Shown piece after piece: positions 37,501 through 44,047 of a stretch of DNA of 64,000 nucleotides. The DNA lies in assembly GCA_963669155.1 (NCBI GenBank), contig OZ022589.1, positions 2,229,475 to 2,293,474 of the forward strand, in the 5' to 3' direction. Source of the stretch: Arbacia lixula (taxonomy: Eukaryota > Echinodermata > Echinoidea > Arbacioida > Arbaciidae). The first letter of the stretch is position 1. The number at the start of each line of letters is the position of its first letter. The translations under genes and the position numbers were made by a program. A model generated the notes under the pieces. It worked only from the letters and a program-made list of their open reading frames with translations, was not told the DNA's origin and made no database searches.

Positions 37501-38381
37501 TCCAAAATTCCTGCCGCGCATCCGCTTTGCGATCGCTTCGGTAGCCGAACGGAGAAGTCAGTGTGATCGTGACGCGCATGCCTTCGGCACTACATCATGC
37601 GCGTTCCGAGAAAATACGATCGAAATGAAGACTCTCGTATTATGGCAGTCTCCTTTTTTTCGGACCTCGTTCCATTAAACATCTAGGGTAGCCTTAAAGA
37701 AAATAGAATTCTTCTATAAATAGTCCACTTCAAACGTAAATTACATGAACAAGCAAACTACAAATTTCTTTTTTTTTTCTTTTTTATTCGAATCACCAAG
37801 TCACCATAAAATCGAACACATAATCGATCAGGAAAAGCCCATTGACAATACACGTAAACGGTGCGGCGTTTAAGGGCCAAAACTTTATCGTTGACAAATA
37901 TTGACAGGCGAACAGTTTTGCACTGAAAATACATTTATTCGTAAGTGCTTACTCAAAATGTCTCTCTAATATGATTTTGAAAATATAAAGCATGAAAGTA
38001 AGTGTGATTTAGTGTCAGAGTATATAGAAATACGTATTTGTTTTCGTCTCAAATCGTAAGTGCGGCGAGAATGGCCCACCCATCATACCCCCCACGCCTA
38101 CCCTCGTGTGTGTGAGGCAAGTGGGCCTCGAAACGAGAAGCCGTACGGCTAATCGTATTACAACTGCCCCGACGTCCGACATGATAATGTTGACTCGTCG
38201 TATCGGCTGCTGACAAACAAACCAGGCCAACTTTTACACAATTTCACATGGATTTTCAGCGAGGAAAGTTAAGCAAATACATACCTAGCACTGTCTTGAT
38301 CTCATAAGATTCTCTCGTATTCGGCCATGACTGCGCAGATGGAGTTTCTGACACCGTTTCTGAGACAGGAGCACTCGCCAT
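5787..38381 (-). CDS. OXSR1: OXSR1/STK39 (SPAK/OSR1)-type Ste20 kinase, complete, 13 coding exons
   Basis: Coding exons, 5' to 3' on the minus strand: 38381-38285, 26081-25969, 24130-24022, 22896-22755, 21039-20874, 20206-20105, 13911-13778, 9400-9283, 8709-8521, 8127-8021, 7211-7090, 6616-6555, 5861-5787. They total 1536 nt (511 aa plus stop) and all joins keep frame. Seen in the translation: Gly-rich loop GHGATATV (33-40), catalytic Lys55, HRD (153-155), DFG (173-175), T-loop TTFVGTPCW with Thr194 at the position WNK kinases phosphorylate, and APE (203-205). The S-motif VPGSSGRLH (331-339) is followed by WEWSDDE. The C-terminal CCT/PF2 domain (about 418-511) ends GFAQLTIS. Known family role: WNK-activated cytosolic kinase that binds RFXV/I peptides and phosphorylates SLC12 cation-chloride cotransporters in volume and ion control. 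Human OSR1 is 527 aa; the shorter length here fits a compact linker (about 345-415). Probably the single invertebrate co-orthologue of vertebrate OXSR1 and STK39, so the symbol is approximate. Confidence 0.95.
6555..6616 (-). CDS. OXSR1: OXSR1-like coding exon 12 (residues 467-487)
   Basis: A 62-nt exon encoding [20 protein letters not shown] plus L. It matches VAANLQKI of human OSR1 and is in phase with exons 11 and 13. Acceptor accccag|TTGC, donor ATTG|gtatgt. Confidence 0.93.
6838..7060. repeat. ATC/ACC microsatellite in intron 11
   Basis: An imperfect trinucleotide array (CATCATCAC, CACCATCAATACCACCAC) on the plus strand, so TGATGG/GGTGGT on the transcript strand. It fills about half of the 473-bp intron 11. 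The apparent open frames across it are products of the simple sequence. Confidence 0.95.
7090..7211 (-). CDS. OXSR1: OXSR1-like coding exon 11 (residues 426-467)
   Basis: Encodes [20 protein letters not shown] and [20 protein letters not shown] of the CCT/PF2 domain. The Asp in QDT and the Leu in EGLVDG align with human OSR1 residues (Asp459, Leu473) known from the family to contact RFXV peptides. Acceptor ttaccag|GAATG, donor GTTG|gtaggt. Confidence 0.95.
7740..8060. repeat. Degenerate tandem copies of exon 10's 3' edge and donor in intron 10
   Basis: The exon 10 end (sense CATCTGGTACTCAGACTCAG, 8021-8040) recurs at about 7915-7945 (almost exact), 7830-7860 (CCTGGTGCTCAGACTCTGgt) and 7740-7765. 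Spacing is about 105, 85 and 85 bp. The 7830-7860 copy keeps a GT at the donor position. Confidence 0.75.
8021..8127 (-). CDS. OXSR1: OXSR1-like coding exon 10 (residues 391-426)
   Basis: Encodes an acidic, poorly conserved linker ([19 protein letters not shown]) and then [11 protein letters not shown], the first strand of the C-terminal RFXV-binding domain. Acceptor ccccacag|GACATC, donor CTCAG|gtatgc. The 3' edge with its donor is repeated degenerately downstream in intron 10. A 36-bp tandem array starts within about 10 bp of the acceptor. Confidence 0.9.
8134..8272. repeat. 36-bp tandem repeat beside the exon 10 acceptor
   Basis: Four units of the form gtcagaggtcaaacagaaca, then caccatggagggtatg, in intron 9. 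They begin about 7 bp upstream of the acceptor on the sense strand, so branch point and upstream context are made of repeat units. Confidence 0.85.
8521..8709 (-). CDS. OXSR1: OXSR1-like coding exon 9 with S-motif (residues 328-390)
   Basis: Encodes [12 protein letters not shown], the regulatory S-motif containing the second WNK-target serine (Ser334/335 here, Ser325 in human OSR1). [18 protein letters not shown] follows, an acidic signature shared by SPAK/OSR1. The C-terminal part, up to EMGRKTEGE, is lineage-specific linker. Acceptor cccacag|GTGAAG, donor AGAG|gtaggt. Confidence 0.93.
9283..9400 (-). CDS. OXSR1: OXSR1-like coding exon 8 (residues 288-327)
   Basis: Encodes [20 protein letters not shown] and then [19 protein letters not shown], the end of the kinase domain and the start of the linker. 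Acceptor tctgcag|ACC, donor AAAC|gtaaga (consensus except the last exon base). Phase 2 in, phase 0 out. Confidence 0.93.
9792..10794. mobile_element. hAT-like DNA transposon, about 1.0 kb, decayed
   Basis: Ends CAGGGCTCTACAAA and, inverted, CAGGGCTCGACAAA, with matching subterminal CTTGCCC/GGGCAAG pairs in both arms. The flanks carry a likely degenerate target duplication (cactgtac / aactgtac). It sits inside another repeat whose halves are found at 9427-9791 and 10798-10925, so it is nested. The minus strand inside it carries short transposase-like reading frames. Confidence 0.7.
9910..10291 (-). pseudogene. Broken hAT/TTF-type zinc-finger-like N-terminal coding remnant
   Basis: Two overlapping frames are visible, 10291-10037 ([18 protein letters not shown], then a Pro/Lys-rich stretch) and 10092-9910 ([26 protein letters not shown]). 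The FP-x-V-x-YD-x-x-K-x-K-M-x-C spacing recalls the N-terminal TTF/BED-like finger of hAT-derived proteins. The shift between frames, and the lack of any downstream transposase core, mark it as a remnant. The family call is from memory of the pattern only. Confidence 0.4.
11051..11328. mobile_element. Foldback element, family B, left terminus missing
   Basis: Paired agaaacttgctgaaagttat arms around gtttggcccgaac. The right terminus cagtatatttcctttaa is present; the left outer arm is lost. Intron 7. Confidence 0.7.
11602..12630. mobile_element. Helentron/pearl-like non-autonomous element A
   Basis: A 5' hairpin (CGACTGCCACGCAGTCG, 11611-11627) is followed by about 4.5 diverged tandem units of 150-175 bp. 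Each unit carries CATTGACCTTTGACC and a TTGGATTTGGATTTATT block. Then come a short GGAC microsatellite (about 12570-12590) and a terminal hairpin (12601-12629, ATGCCT...AGGCAT). This order (5' stem, tandem core, microsatellite, 3' stem) is that of pearl/HINE-type Helentron derivatives known from bivalves and echinoderms. It lies in intron 7. Confidence 0.65.
13480..13743. mobile_element. Helentron-like short element C, 34 bp from exon 7
   Basis: Starts with a hairpin (GTGGTTCGTGAACCAC, 13482-13497) and ends with a second stem, GTCTC...TGAAC-TTA-GTTCA...GAGAC (13715-13743). A doubled ACAGACTAACAGG motif lies inside. The GTCTC/GAGAC terminus matches element B at 16000-16028, so the two share an end type. 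Confidence 0.55.
13778..13911 (-). CDS. OXSR1: OXSR1-like coding exon 7 (residues 244-288)
   Basis: Encodes [38 protein letters not shown] and VKDPAQ, the helix G-I region. Acceptor acccag|GTGCTG, donor AACG|gtgagc. The first 60 or so nucleotides with the acceptor are repeated as degenerate tandem copies just upstream in intron 6 (14011-14510). A Helentron-like element ends 34 bp beyond the donor. Confidence 0.95.
13911..14510. repeat. About 155-bp tandem array containing degenerate copies of exon 7's 5' edge
   Basis: Copies begin near 14011, 14166, 14321 and 14475, each about 155 bp after the last; the true exon edge (13850-13911) is the first of the series. Each copy holds a variant of ttgttctcagagcaagag, then tcaacatcagcacctggg, then an (AAC)n and GATGATG microsatellite. 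On the sense strand the first three copies keep an AG at the acceptor position. Confidence 0.85.
14531..16028. mobile_element. Helentron/pearl-like element B with 157-bp tandem core
   Basis: Begins GTCTCGCCCACTTGCG and ends in a long stem, GTCTCGCC...CACC...GGTG...GGCGAGAC (16000-16028). Inside are about eight tandem units of 157 bp (14764-15892) with ATGACCTTTGACCTTATC and a CCCCCAGTGCATCTATGACC block. The 3'-most five or six are nearly identical. They are followed by a GACGGAC-type microsatellite (15892-15982). It lies in intron 6. Confidence 0.65.
14764..15892. repeat. 157-bp tandem repeat, about 7-8 copies
   Basis: Unit starts fall near 14766, 14922, 15079, 15236, 15393, 15550, 15707 and 15864. 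Copies from 15079 on differ by only a few bases, mainly at cccatgtg/cctatgtg and aacgccacc/aacagcacc. The first two are more diverged. This is the internal core of element B. Confidence 0.9.
16928..16959. repeat. Poly-C tract
   Basis: About 30 C with single interruptions in intron 6. Similar C runs occur at 29175-29194, 32887-32908 and 60750-60790. They may be assembly-length uncertain. Confidence 0.9.
17141..17467. mobile_element. TTAA-flanked miniature element, family E
   Basis: TTAA plus AGGGTTACTAAATTAA at the left and TTAGTAACCCTTTAA at the right. The arms match for about 60 bp (atctatgtaaaatcatccac). A CACGCC...GGCGTG-type internal repeat is present. No coding capacity. Intron 6. Confidence 0.75.
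17825..18078. mobile_element. TIR element, CTGCCC family, copy 2
   Basis: Ends TGCCCTAATCTGACAAAAGG and, inverted, TGTCAGAGTTGGGCA. Same orientation and interior as copy 1. Flanking direct repeat AGTA. Confidence 0.75.
18186..18425. repeat. Inverted-repeat element, GAAATTTTAGGCATA family
   Basis: Arms ggaaattttaggcatacatc and, inverted, gatg...tatgcctaaaatttcc, with internal ggttccag/ctggaacc matches. A left-half copy is at 3843-3905 (aaattttaggcataaaccca). Non-coding. Confidence 0.6.
20105..20206 (-). CDS. OXSR1: OXSR1-like coding exon 6 (residues 210-243)
   Basis: Encodes [20 protein letters not shown] and then [13 protein letters not shown]: helix F and the following loop of the kinase C-lobe. 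Exactly 34 codons, phase 0 at both ends. Acceptor ctgcag|GTGAC, donor GAAG|gtcagt. Confidence 0.95.
20874..21039 (-). CDS. OXSR1: OXSR1-like coding exon 5 (residues 154-209)
   Basis: Encodes [10 protein letters not shown], the DFG loop (ADFGVSAW, with ATGG following) and the activation segment [20 protein letters not shown]. Thr194 corresponds to the WNK-phosphorylated threonine (Thr185 in human OSR1). Acceptor ctgtag|GGATG, donor ACAG|gtaaga. Confidence 0.97.
22340..22750. repeat. Short-period degenerate repeat (CATATGACTAG-type) reaching exon 4's donor
   Basis: Dozens of variants of gcatatgactag, catgtgatcttcatatgag and atgaccagcataagac run through intron 4. They stop within about 10 bp of the GC donor of exon 4 at 22754. 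Period is roughly 10-12 bp with longer composite units. Confidence 0.75.
22755..22896 (-). CDS. OXSR1: OXSR1-like coding exon 4 (residues 107-154), GC donor
   Basis: Encodes [18 protein letters not shown], a glycine/lysine-rich turn also seen in the family, and then [19 protein letters not shown] and QIHR of the HRD motif. Acceptor ctcctag|GATCC. The only in-frame donor is CACAG|gcaagt, a GC-AG type donor. It joins exon 5 to read HRDVKAGN exactly as the family requires. Confidence 0.93.
23200..23915. repeat. 700-bp CAT/CAC microsatellite in intron 3
   Basis: An imperfect (CAY)n array with pure (CCA)n runs around 23805-23880. The transcript strand reads GGTGGTGATGG and fills most of intron 3. 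No coding content: the long frames in all phases are low-complexity. Confidence 0.97.
24022..24130 (-). CDS. OXSR1: OXSR1-like coding exon 3 (residues 71-107)
   Basis: Encodes [15 protein letters not shown] and then [19 protein letters not shown]: the helix C region and the beta-4/beta-5/hinge strands. Glu72 is the expected salt-bridge partner of Lys55. Acceptor ctacag|AAAG, donor GGCAG|gtaaga. Confidence 0.95.
25969..26081 (-). CDS. OXSR1: OXSR1-like coding exon 2 (residues 33-70)
   Basis: Encodes the Gly-rich loop GHGATATV and the catalytic lysine in [10 protein letters not shown] (Lys55), ending at MEELT. Acceptor tttctag|GTCATG, donor CACG|gtaaga; phase 1 in, phase 0 out. Intron 1 upstream is 12.2 kb and full of mobile elements. 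Confidence 0.95.
26541..27003. mobile_element. TTAA-type foldback element, family C
   Basis: Left arm agatagttcaccctgaaatc with tcaataaaagcagacacatg; right arm is the inverted form ending ccaagtggactatcccttaa. Centre contains tttttctcaataggatat. Other copies: 24218-24330 and 50419-50578 (left halves), 32206-32665, 44728-45197, 61674-62158, 63820-64000 (truncated by the window), 17036-17118 and 41925-42020 (right halves). Confidence 0.75.
29661..29880. repeat. Dispersed element with TTCGCGAA words
   Basis: tttcgcggggtttttatttt, cacgaatttcgcgaaa and gcgaatttaacatcacgcga precede a gttgttgctattcggataaa block. Diverged pieces of that block recur at 56018-56058 and 57165-57215. It looks like a shared repeat family. 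Confidence 0.5.
30405..30932. mobile_element. TTAA-flanked miniature element, family D, copy 1
   Basis: TTAAAGACAGCCAGTCCC at the left and GGGACGGACAATCTTTAA at the right. It contains an internal palindrome tttttcgtagtacgaaaaa near 30757. Copy 2 at 46425-46941 is about 95 percent alike by eye. Confidence 0.8.
30989..31309. mobile_element. TTAA-flanked foldback element, family B
   Basis: TTAAAGGGCACATACATG ... GTATATGCCCTTTAA. Arms share ttgctgaaagttacttgccc and its inverse around a central GTTCGGCCCGAAC palindrome. Other copies: 11051-11328, 43059-43304 (arm partly deleted), 45371-45742, 62859-63233. Confidence 0.8.
32206..32665. mobile_element. TTAA-type foldback element, family C
   Basis: Arms gggatagtccaccctgaagt ... 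ttggtttcaataaaagcag and the inverted partner ending ggtggactatccctcta. Located in intron 1 of the kinase gene. Confidence 0.75.
34103..34336. mobile_element. TA-ended palindromic element, family A, copy 1
   Basis: TACACTAC plus CTCAAAGGAATTGGCA, then a GGGAAAGGGAAGAAAGGG stretch, GCAGTTTTGAACCGC and gtccagttcagcatgaaa; the second half is the inverse. The whole 230 bp is nearly self-complementary with a loop at tttttaggctaaa. Other copies: 42221-42452, 43600-43833, 55658-55885, 57385-57587. Confidence 0.85.
35540..37620. other. CpG-rich block in kinase intron 1; possible promoter or non-coding exon
   Basis: CG dinucleotides are much denser than in neighbouring sequence, especially 35540-35700, 35880-36980 and 37480-37620. 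The 35880-36980 part is pyrimidine-rich on the plus strand and ends in a good donor (CATTCG|gtgagt, about 36978). No open frame above about 90 codons and no family recognised. It could be a plus-strand 5' UTR exon, an alternative promoter of the kinase gene, or an old LTR. Confidence 0.35.
38285..38381 (-). CDS. OXSR1: OXSR1-like coding exon 1 (residues 1-33)
   Basis: Starts ATG GCG AGT and encodes a Ser/Thr/Ala-rich leader, then [16 protein letters not shown], which matches the segment just before the kinase Gly loop in Frayed/SPAK. The ATG is the first in-frame Met after an upstream in-frame TAA (about 70 nt upstream), so the start is well supported. The donor CTAG|gtatgt interrupts the first Gly of the Gly loop in phase 1 and pairs in frame with exon 2. 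A CCAAT-like box (minus strand, about 38578-38592) lies about 200 bp upstream. No TATA box was seen. Confidence 0.9.
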
Positions 38382-39360
38382 CGTTCTTTCTCGATTTTTT
38401 TTTCTGCAACTTGAAACAGGCAATGACAGGAGTGTACCGACAGCAAGTTACGAGTAGCATACGACAGACATCATGTCATTTATGCACAGCCCCGGAAATT
38501 TCGTTTGCACAGCTTGCTCTGGGAGCAGGTGAAAACTGTTAAAGTGATAATAAGCATTGCGTGCGTTGTCAAAAAAGTGAGGCGATTGGAAAGGTGGGGA
38601 AGGAGATGGAAAAGAAGAAGAAGAAGATATAATCTTCTTAATAGAGCCACGTCGAGCAAACAAAGAAAAAGAATAGAATTAGGAGGAAATGAAAACTGTC
38701 GGAAGTATGACAAAATAAGTGAGAGAACAAGATGAAAACAATAGTAACGGATTAAAAAGGTTCGAGAAGGGGGCCTTTAGGAGAAGGGGCGGGAAAAGAG
38801 ATAAAATGAAGGCTACAGTTAATCAATATCCAATCCGTGGTAATAACGTACTTGAATAACTTGATCGAGAAACTGTATAGTAGTTGTAGAGCTGAGAAAA
38901 ATAAAAATTGTTAAAGGGGGAAGGGCATGAAATTGTCAAATTTATAGCTGAGCATGGAAGTGTCCCGGGGGAAGTGTAGTACGTTGCTGTCTGTGACAGG
39001 GCAGTGTATCACTGTCTTCTTTGTGGACCTGAACAAGCCTATGTATTAAGATGACATATCATTAAGTAATACAAAATACTATTTCTGAATTCAATGTGAT
39101 TAGGCCTACTAGTATTTTATAAACATTGATTATACCGGTTCAGGGAAAGAGCACACTACATTGTCAGTGTCCTTTACGGCTCTGGATGGTGTTGCGCCAT
39201 CTATGTTTTAGACATTACACGGAGTGTCTGATGATAACACTCAATTAGTGTACAGAATTTATAAAGCTTTCACAACTGTTTGTCGCACTTAGCCCCAAGT
39301 TTTTGGTAGATGGACATAAATTAAGACCGAACAGCAAGCGGAGAATGTGGAAGTAGTATT
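38382..39360. promoter_or_regulatory. Presumed 5' UTR and promoter region of the kinase gene
   Basis: The region directly upstream of the start codon. It has a CCAAT-like box on the minus strand (about 38578-38592) and a purine-rich stretch (38590-38630) that would be pyrimidine-rich in the transcript. No TATA box or clear initiator was found; the transcription start is not placed. An upstream non-coding exon cannot be excluded. Confidence 0.35.
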
Positions 39361-39498
39361 GGTATGCCTAGATACGTATAAATAGATAGATACATAAAGA
39401 TATAGGAAGATAGATGGATGAATAAAGAAAGAAATAGTAATACAGTTTAGATAGATAGGTAGATAGATACGGATAGATAAAGATAGAGATATGATATT

Positions 39499-39499
39499 G

Positions 39500-39571
<72 letters not shown>

Positions 39572-39572
39572 G
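39499..39572. repeat. (GATA)n microsatellite
   Basis: An almost uninterrupted tagatagatagata run with GATA-rich flanks from about 39370 to 39600. It lies upstream of the kinase gene's first coding exon and about 250 bp before the 58-bp array. Confidence 0.97.
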
Positions 39573-39837
39573 AACCGGATAGGAATAGATAGGTGGATAA
39601 GTGAATAGACAGACACTGGACTTACAGTATGTGCTTTATGCAATGTCTTACAGTATTTGACACCGTCAGTGCAGCACCTTAATGACTGTAATACCAACTT
39701 CATGGATTTGATTGACTCCGGGTCTCCGGCCCACCTCCGGTCTTTTCAGAATTCTTTATCCCCGTCCTTTCATGACCGCCGCGAGAGCAAAACTCATTTG
39801 ATTATCATTGTCATGATTTTCTATGTTTTGTATTATA

Positions 39838-41341
39838 GGCCTATGTTGATTGGTGTATCCAGGGTCCAGAGGAAGCAGTGATTTGCTCACTGACGGGCCT
39901 ATGTTGATTGGTGTATCCAGGGTCCTGAGGAAGCAGTGATTTGCTCACTGACGGGCCTATGTTGATTGGTGTATCCAGGGTCCTGAGGAAGCAGTGATTT
40001 GCTCACGGACGGGCCTATGTTGATTGGTGTATCCAGGGTCCTGAGGAAGCAGTGATTTGCTCACTGACGGGCCTATGTTGATTGGTGTATCCAGGGTCCT
40101 GAGGAAGCAGTGATTTGCTCACTGACGGGCCTATGTTGATTGGTGTATCCAGGGTCCTGAGGAAGCAGTGATTTGCTCACTGACGGGCCTATGTTGATTG
40201 GTGTATCCAGGGTCCTGAGGAAGCAGTGATTTGCTCACTGACGGGCCTATGTTGATTGGTGTATCCAGGGTCCTGAGGAAGCAGTGATTTGCTCACTGAC
40301 GGGCCTATGTTGATTGGTGTATCCAGGGTCCTGAGAAAGCAGTGATTTGCTCACTGACGGGCCTATGTTGACTGGTGTATCCAGGGTCCTGAGGAAGCAG
40401 TGATTTGCTCACTGACGGGCCTATGTTGATTGGTGTATCCAGGGTCCTGAGGAAGCAGTGATTTGCTCACTGACGGGCCTATGTTGATTGGTGTATCCAG
40501 GGTCCTGAGGAAGCAGTGATTTGCTCACTGACGGGTGTTGATTGGTGTATCCAGGGTCCAGAGGAAGCAGTGATTTGCTCACTGACGGGCCTATGTTGAT
40601 TGGTGTATCCAGGGTCCTGAGAAAGCAGTGATTTGCTCACGGACGGGCCTATGTTGATTGGTGTATCCAGGGTCCTGAGGAAGCAGTGATTTGCTCACTG
40701 ACGGGCCTATGTTGATTGGTGTATCCAGGGTCCTGAGGAAGCAGTGATTTGCTCACTGACGGGCCTATGTTGATTGGTGTATCCAGGGTCCTGAGGAAGC
40801 AGTGATTTGCTCACTGACGGGCCTATGTTGATTGGTGTATCCAGGGTCCTGAGGAAGCAGTGATTTGCTCACTGACGGGCCTATGTTGACTGGTGTATCC
40901 AGGGTCCTGAGAAAGCAGTGATTTGCTCACTGACGGGCCTATGTTGATTGGTGTATCCAGGGTCCTGAGGAAGCAGTGATTTGCTCACTGACGGGCCTAT
41001 GTTGATTGGTGTATCCAGGGTCCTGAGAAAGCAGTGATTTGCTCACTGACGGGCCTATGTTGATTGGTGTATCCAGGGTCCTGAGGAAGCAGTGATTTGC
41101 TCACTGACGGGCCTATGTTGATTGGTGTATCCAGGGTCCTGAGGAAGCAGTGATTTGCTCACTGACGGGCCTATGTTGATTGGTGTATCCAGGGTCCTGA
41201 GGAAGCAGTGATTTGCTCACTGACGGGCCTATGTTGATTGGTGTATCCAGGGTCCTGAGGAAGCAGTGATTTGCTCACTGACGGGCCTATGTTGATTGGT
41301 GTATCCAGGGTCCTGAGGAAGCAGTGATTTGCTCACTGACG
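39838..41341. repeat. 58-bp minisatellite, 26 units
   Basis: The unit begins ggcctatgttgattggtgta and ends gcagtgatttgctcactgacg. The array is 1504 bp: 26 x 58 minus one 4-bp deletion near 40534. Only a few variant sites occur (CCA/CCT GAGG, GAGG/GAGA, GATTGG/GACTGG, ACTG/ACGG), so it is highly homogenised. No spacers. Confidence 0.97.
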
Positions 41342-41342
41342 G

Positions 41343-42220
41343 GGCTCCCTCATAAAAGAAGACGGAGTGAATCAAAACAATTTTTTTTAAAATACCAGGG
41401 GATGTTTAAAATATGTTTCTTTTTATTTTAGAGTAAATAATAATAATGAAAGCTTCATGGCATACAAGTCAAACTCAACAAGAATACGTCAATAGCGACA
41501 CCTTTTTTTGCTGTAACTACAGTACGGGTTAGTCTGATAATAGCGTATAGTTTAACCGGTAATACATGCAGGCCTACGACCACTAAATTAAATCTAGCTC
41601 AAACATCTCTGACATTCACCCATCTATAACAATGACTAATTTGTGGAGTGCTCTCTGGCAAAACTCACAAGGGATTTGATATGATGTTGAATATCATTCA
41701 AGCTTTCCATAGATCAAAGAGCTGTAACATGTGTTCTAAGCATGCTAGCAGTTTAATTTTTCTTTATATTTCAAACTCACCAGTGTTTGTATATCAGTTG
41801 TTTGTTTGATATTTTGATTTTGATGTTTGATTTTTGAGATACATGTTGCATAAATACCCCATCTTTAGTTGTTACAATAGCAACCATGTAGGAAAATCAA
41901 GGAATTGATTTATCAAAAGGAAATAAGGGATTGATATGAAACCAATCTTTACTAATTATGCTTCTGTCATGTTTTTGCTTTTATTGAAACCAAATTAACT
42001 TCAGGTTGTACTTTCCCTTTTAAGCTACATATCTTTTGTACAGCAAGTGAGATGAATAGACAGTCTAGCCCAGGTCACAGCTCTTTATGCACCATTGATG
42101 CATTGATGCACACATAATACACCCAACCTCCACAGAGAAGCATTTTAGACCTGTCTAGCCGAGGTACTATGCTGCAAAGTGCATGGCCACAACCTACGGT
42201 AGTCTGTTATCAACTACATG
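41343..42220. other. No gene recognised
   Basis: AT-rich spacer after the 58-bp array. It contains only a right half of a family C element (41925-42020). Confidence 0.6.
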
Positions 42221-42452
42221 TACACTACAGCTCAAAGGAATTGGCACAGGTAAAGGGAAAGGGAAGGAGCCGCAGTTTTGAGCCGCGGTATATTTTGTTC
42301 AGTTCAGCATAAAACATGATGCTTTTTAGGCTAAAGCATCATGTTTCATGCTAAACTGGACAAGATACATGTATACTGCGGTTTAAAACTGTGGCTCCTT
42401 CCCTTTCTTCCCTTTCCCTTTTCCTATGCCAACTCCTTTGAGCTGTAGTGTA
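42221..42452. mobile_element. TA-ended palindromic element, family A, copy 2
   Basis: TACACTACAGCTCAAAGGAA to CCTTTGAGCTGTAGTGTA; same arm order as the other copies. Confidence 0.85.
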
Positions 42453-42762
42453 GGTACATGTACTAAGCTACATGTACGAGGTGCATGGACACAATCCAGC
42501 TTGTTATCAACTATGTCTGGCGAAAGAGACTATGCCCTCATTACGTCATGGCTCCTCTGCCTTCTTCAAGGTATACATGTAGTCTGTGTTACCAAACTTA
42601 GTTGTTAAGAGACTGGGTTGTGTCCATACACATACACATCACAGCCTATAGTACCTCCATGTTCATTGTATGTCTGGCACAAAACTGTGTACCAATGTGC
42701 CATTCAGGCTTTCTAGCACCAGTAATACATTGTCTGTGTACATGCAAGTCATATAAACGCCA

Positions 42763-42908
42763 TTTACACTGTCCAGCAAAAAACATGATTTTTCTAAGAT
42801 CATGATCTTTGGGTGTAAGTTGCTTGGCAACTTTCACCCAAGTGTGAAAAACTTATACCCAAAGTTTGTGATCTTTGAAAAATCACGTTTTTTGCTGGAC
42901 AGTGTCAA
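42763..42908. repeat. Palindromic element, about 145 bp
   Basis: Arms acactgtccagcaaaaaaca...gatctttgggt and their inverse ending gctggacagtgt, centred on a short gcttggcaact loop. Confidence 0.8.
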
Positions 42909-43058
42909 GGACACTATAGAGCAGTATAATGTCTGATACAAAAGGGAGGGAAACGGCCGCTTATTCCTGGCCCCTGTTCATGATCTGAATAGGGCCAGGG
43001 GAAAGCAGGATTTATGTAACATTCAGATGAATAACCTATTGATTGGATCTTGTTGATC

Positions 43059-43304
43059 TTAAAAGCCTTCAAAAGGGTGATTGTGAGCAATCTTCTTACC
43101 AATGGACTTGAATTCATGTGTCTATTTTAGAAACTTGCTGAAAGTTATTTGCCCTCCAATGATCCACATTTGGAGAAATGAGTGATAAAGTCACAAATCC
43201 TCAAAATGTTTGAATTTAAGACCATTGGCAAGAAGATTGCTCATGATCATCTTTTGAAGGCTTTTTGTCTTCCCAAAAGTTCCCAGTGCAGTATATTCCC
43301 TTTA
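43059..43304. mobile_element. Foldback element, family B, one inner arm deleted
   Basis: The left arm (agaaacttgctgaaagttat) is followed by aatcctcaaaatgttt and then directly by gaatttaagaccattggcaa of the right outer arm, so the right inner arm is missing. Confidence 0.7.
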
Positions 43305-43599
43305 AGGGCTATTCGTGCCTTGTCATAAATTTGCTTGTGCTCTGTCATACTTTATTAAAGTTCAAATTACAAATGTAAGTTGTAAAGGAACAGAATAAAC
43401 TCTGCAAAGTCGAAGATTTTTTTACATGATCTGGGTGTTTTACATTTGTATAGTAATGTACAGCATTCAGATGATGATTTTGTCAGCCAAAGGTTTAACC
43501 ATCATGCTGTATCATTTGACTACAGTGACTAATGAGCTTGGCACATCACCAAATAAAAATTCATTGGGTATCCCTTCATGATGAACCCGTACATACATG

Positions 43600-43833
43600 T
43601 ACACTACAGCTCAAAGGAATCGGCATAGGGAAAGGGAAAGGGAAGAAAGGGAAGGAGCCGCAGTTTTAAACCGCGGTATTGTCCAGTTCAGCATGAAACA
43701 CGATGTTTTAGCCTAAAAAGCATGATCATGTTTCATGCTGAACTGGACAAACTATACTGTGGTTTAAAACTGCGGCTCCTTCCCTTTCTTCCCTTTCCCT
43801 TTCCCTATGCCAATTCCTTTGAGCTGTAGTGTA
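43600..43833. mobile_element. TA-ended palindromic element, family A, copy 3
   Basis: TACACTACAGCTCAAAGGAA to CCTTTGAGCTGTAGTGTA. A few bases near the left GCGGTATT are lost relative to the other arm. Confidence 0.85.
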
Positions 43834-44047
43834 CATGTAGCTTCATCATCCCAAATGTTAAAGTGCTGTTTTTTTAAATCGAGAACGAAACCCTCATAAC
43901 ATTTCAAAATTTTGTATATTTAAAGCAGAAAAAATCAGAGAGAAAGATTGGTCAAAAATTTGAGACGGAGCAGAAGGACTGAAGTTCGGAATGGTTGAAA
44001 ATCATGATGAAGACTCCCTTTGCCTGCAACGATGGACGGTGCATTCT

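Noticed and set aside
39838-41341. CRISPR-like regular array
   Set aside because: Units are 58 bp head to tail with no unique spacers and the DNA is eukaryotic; it is a minisatellite.
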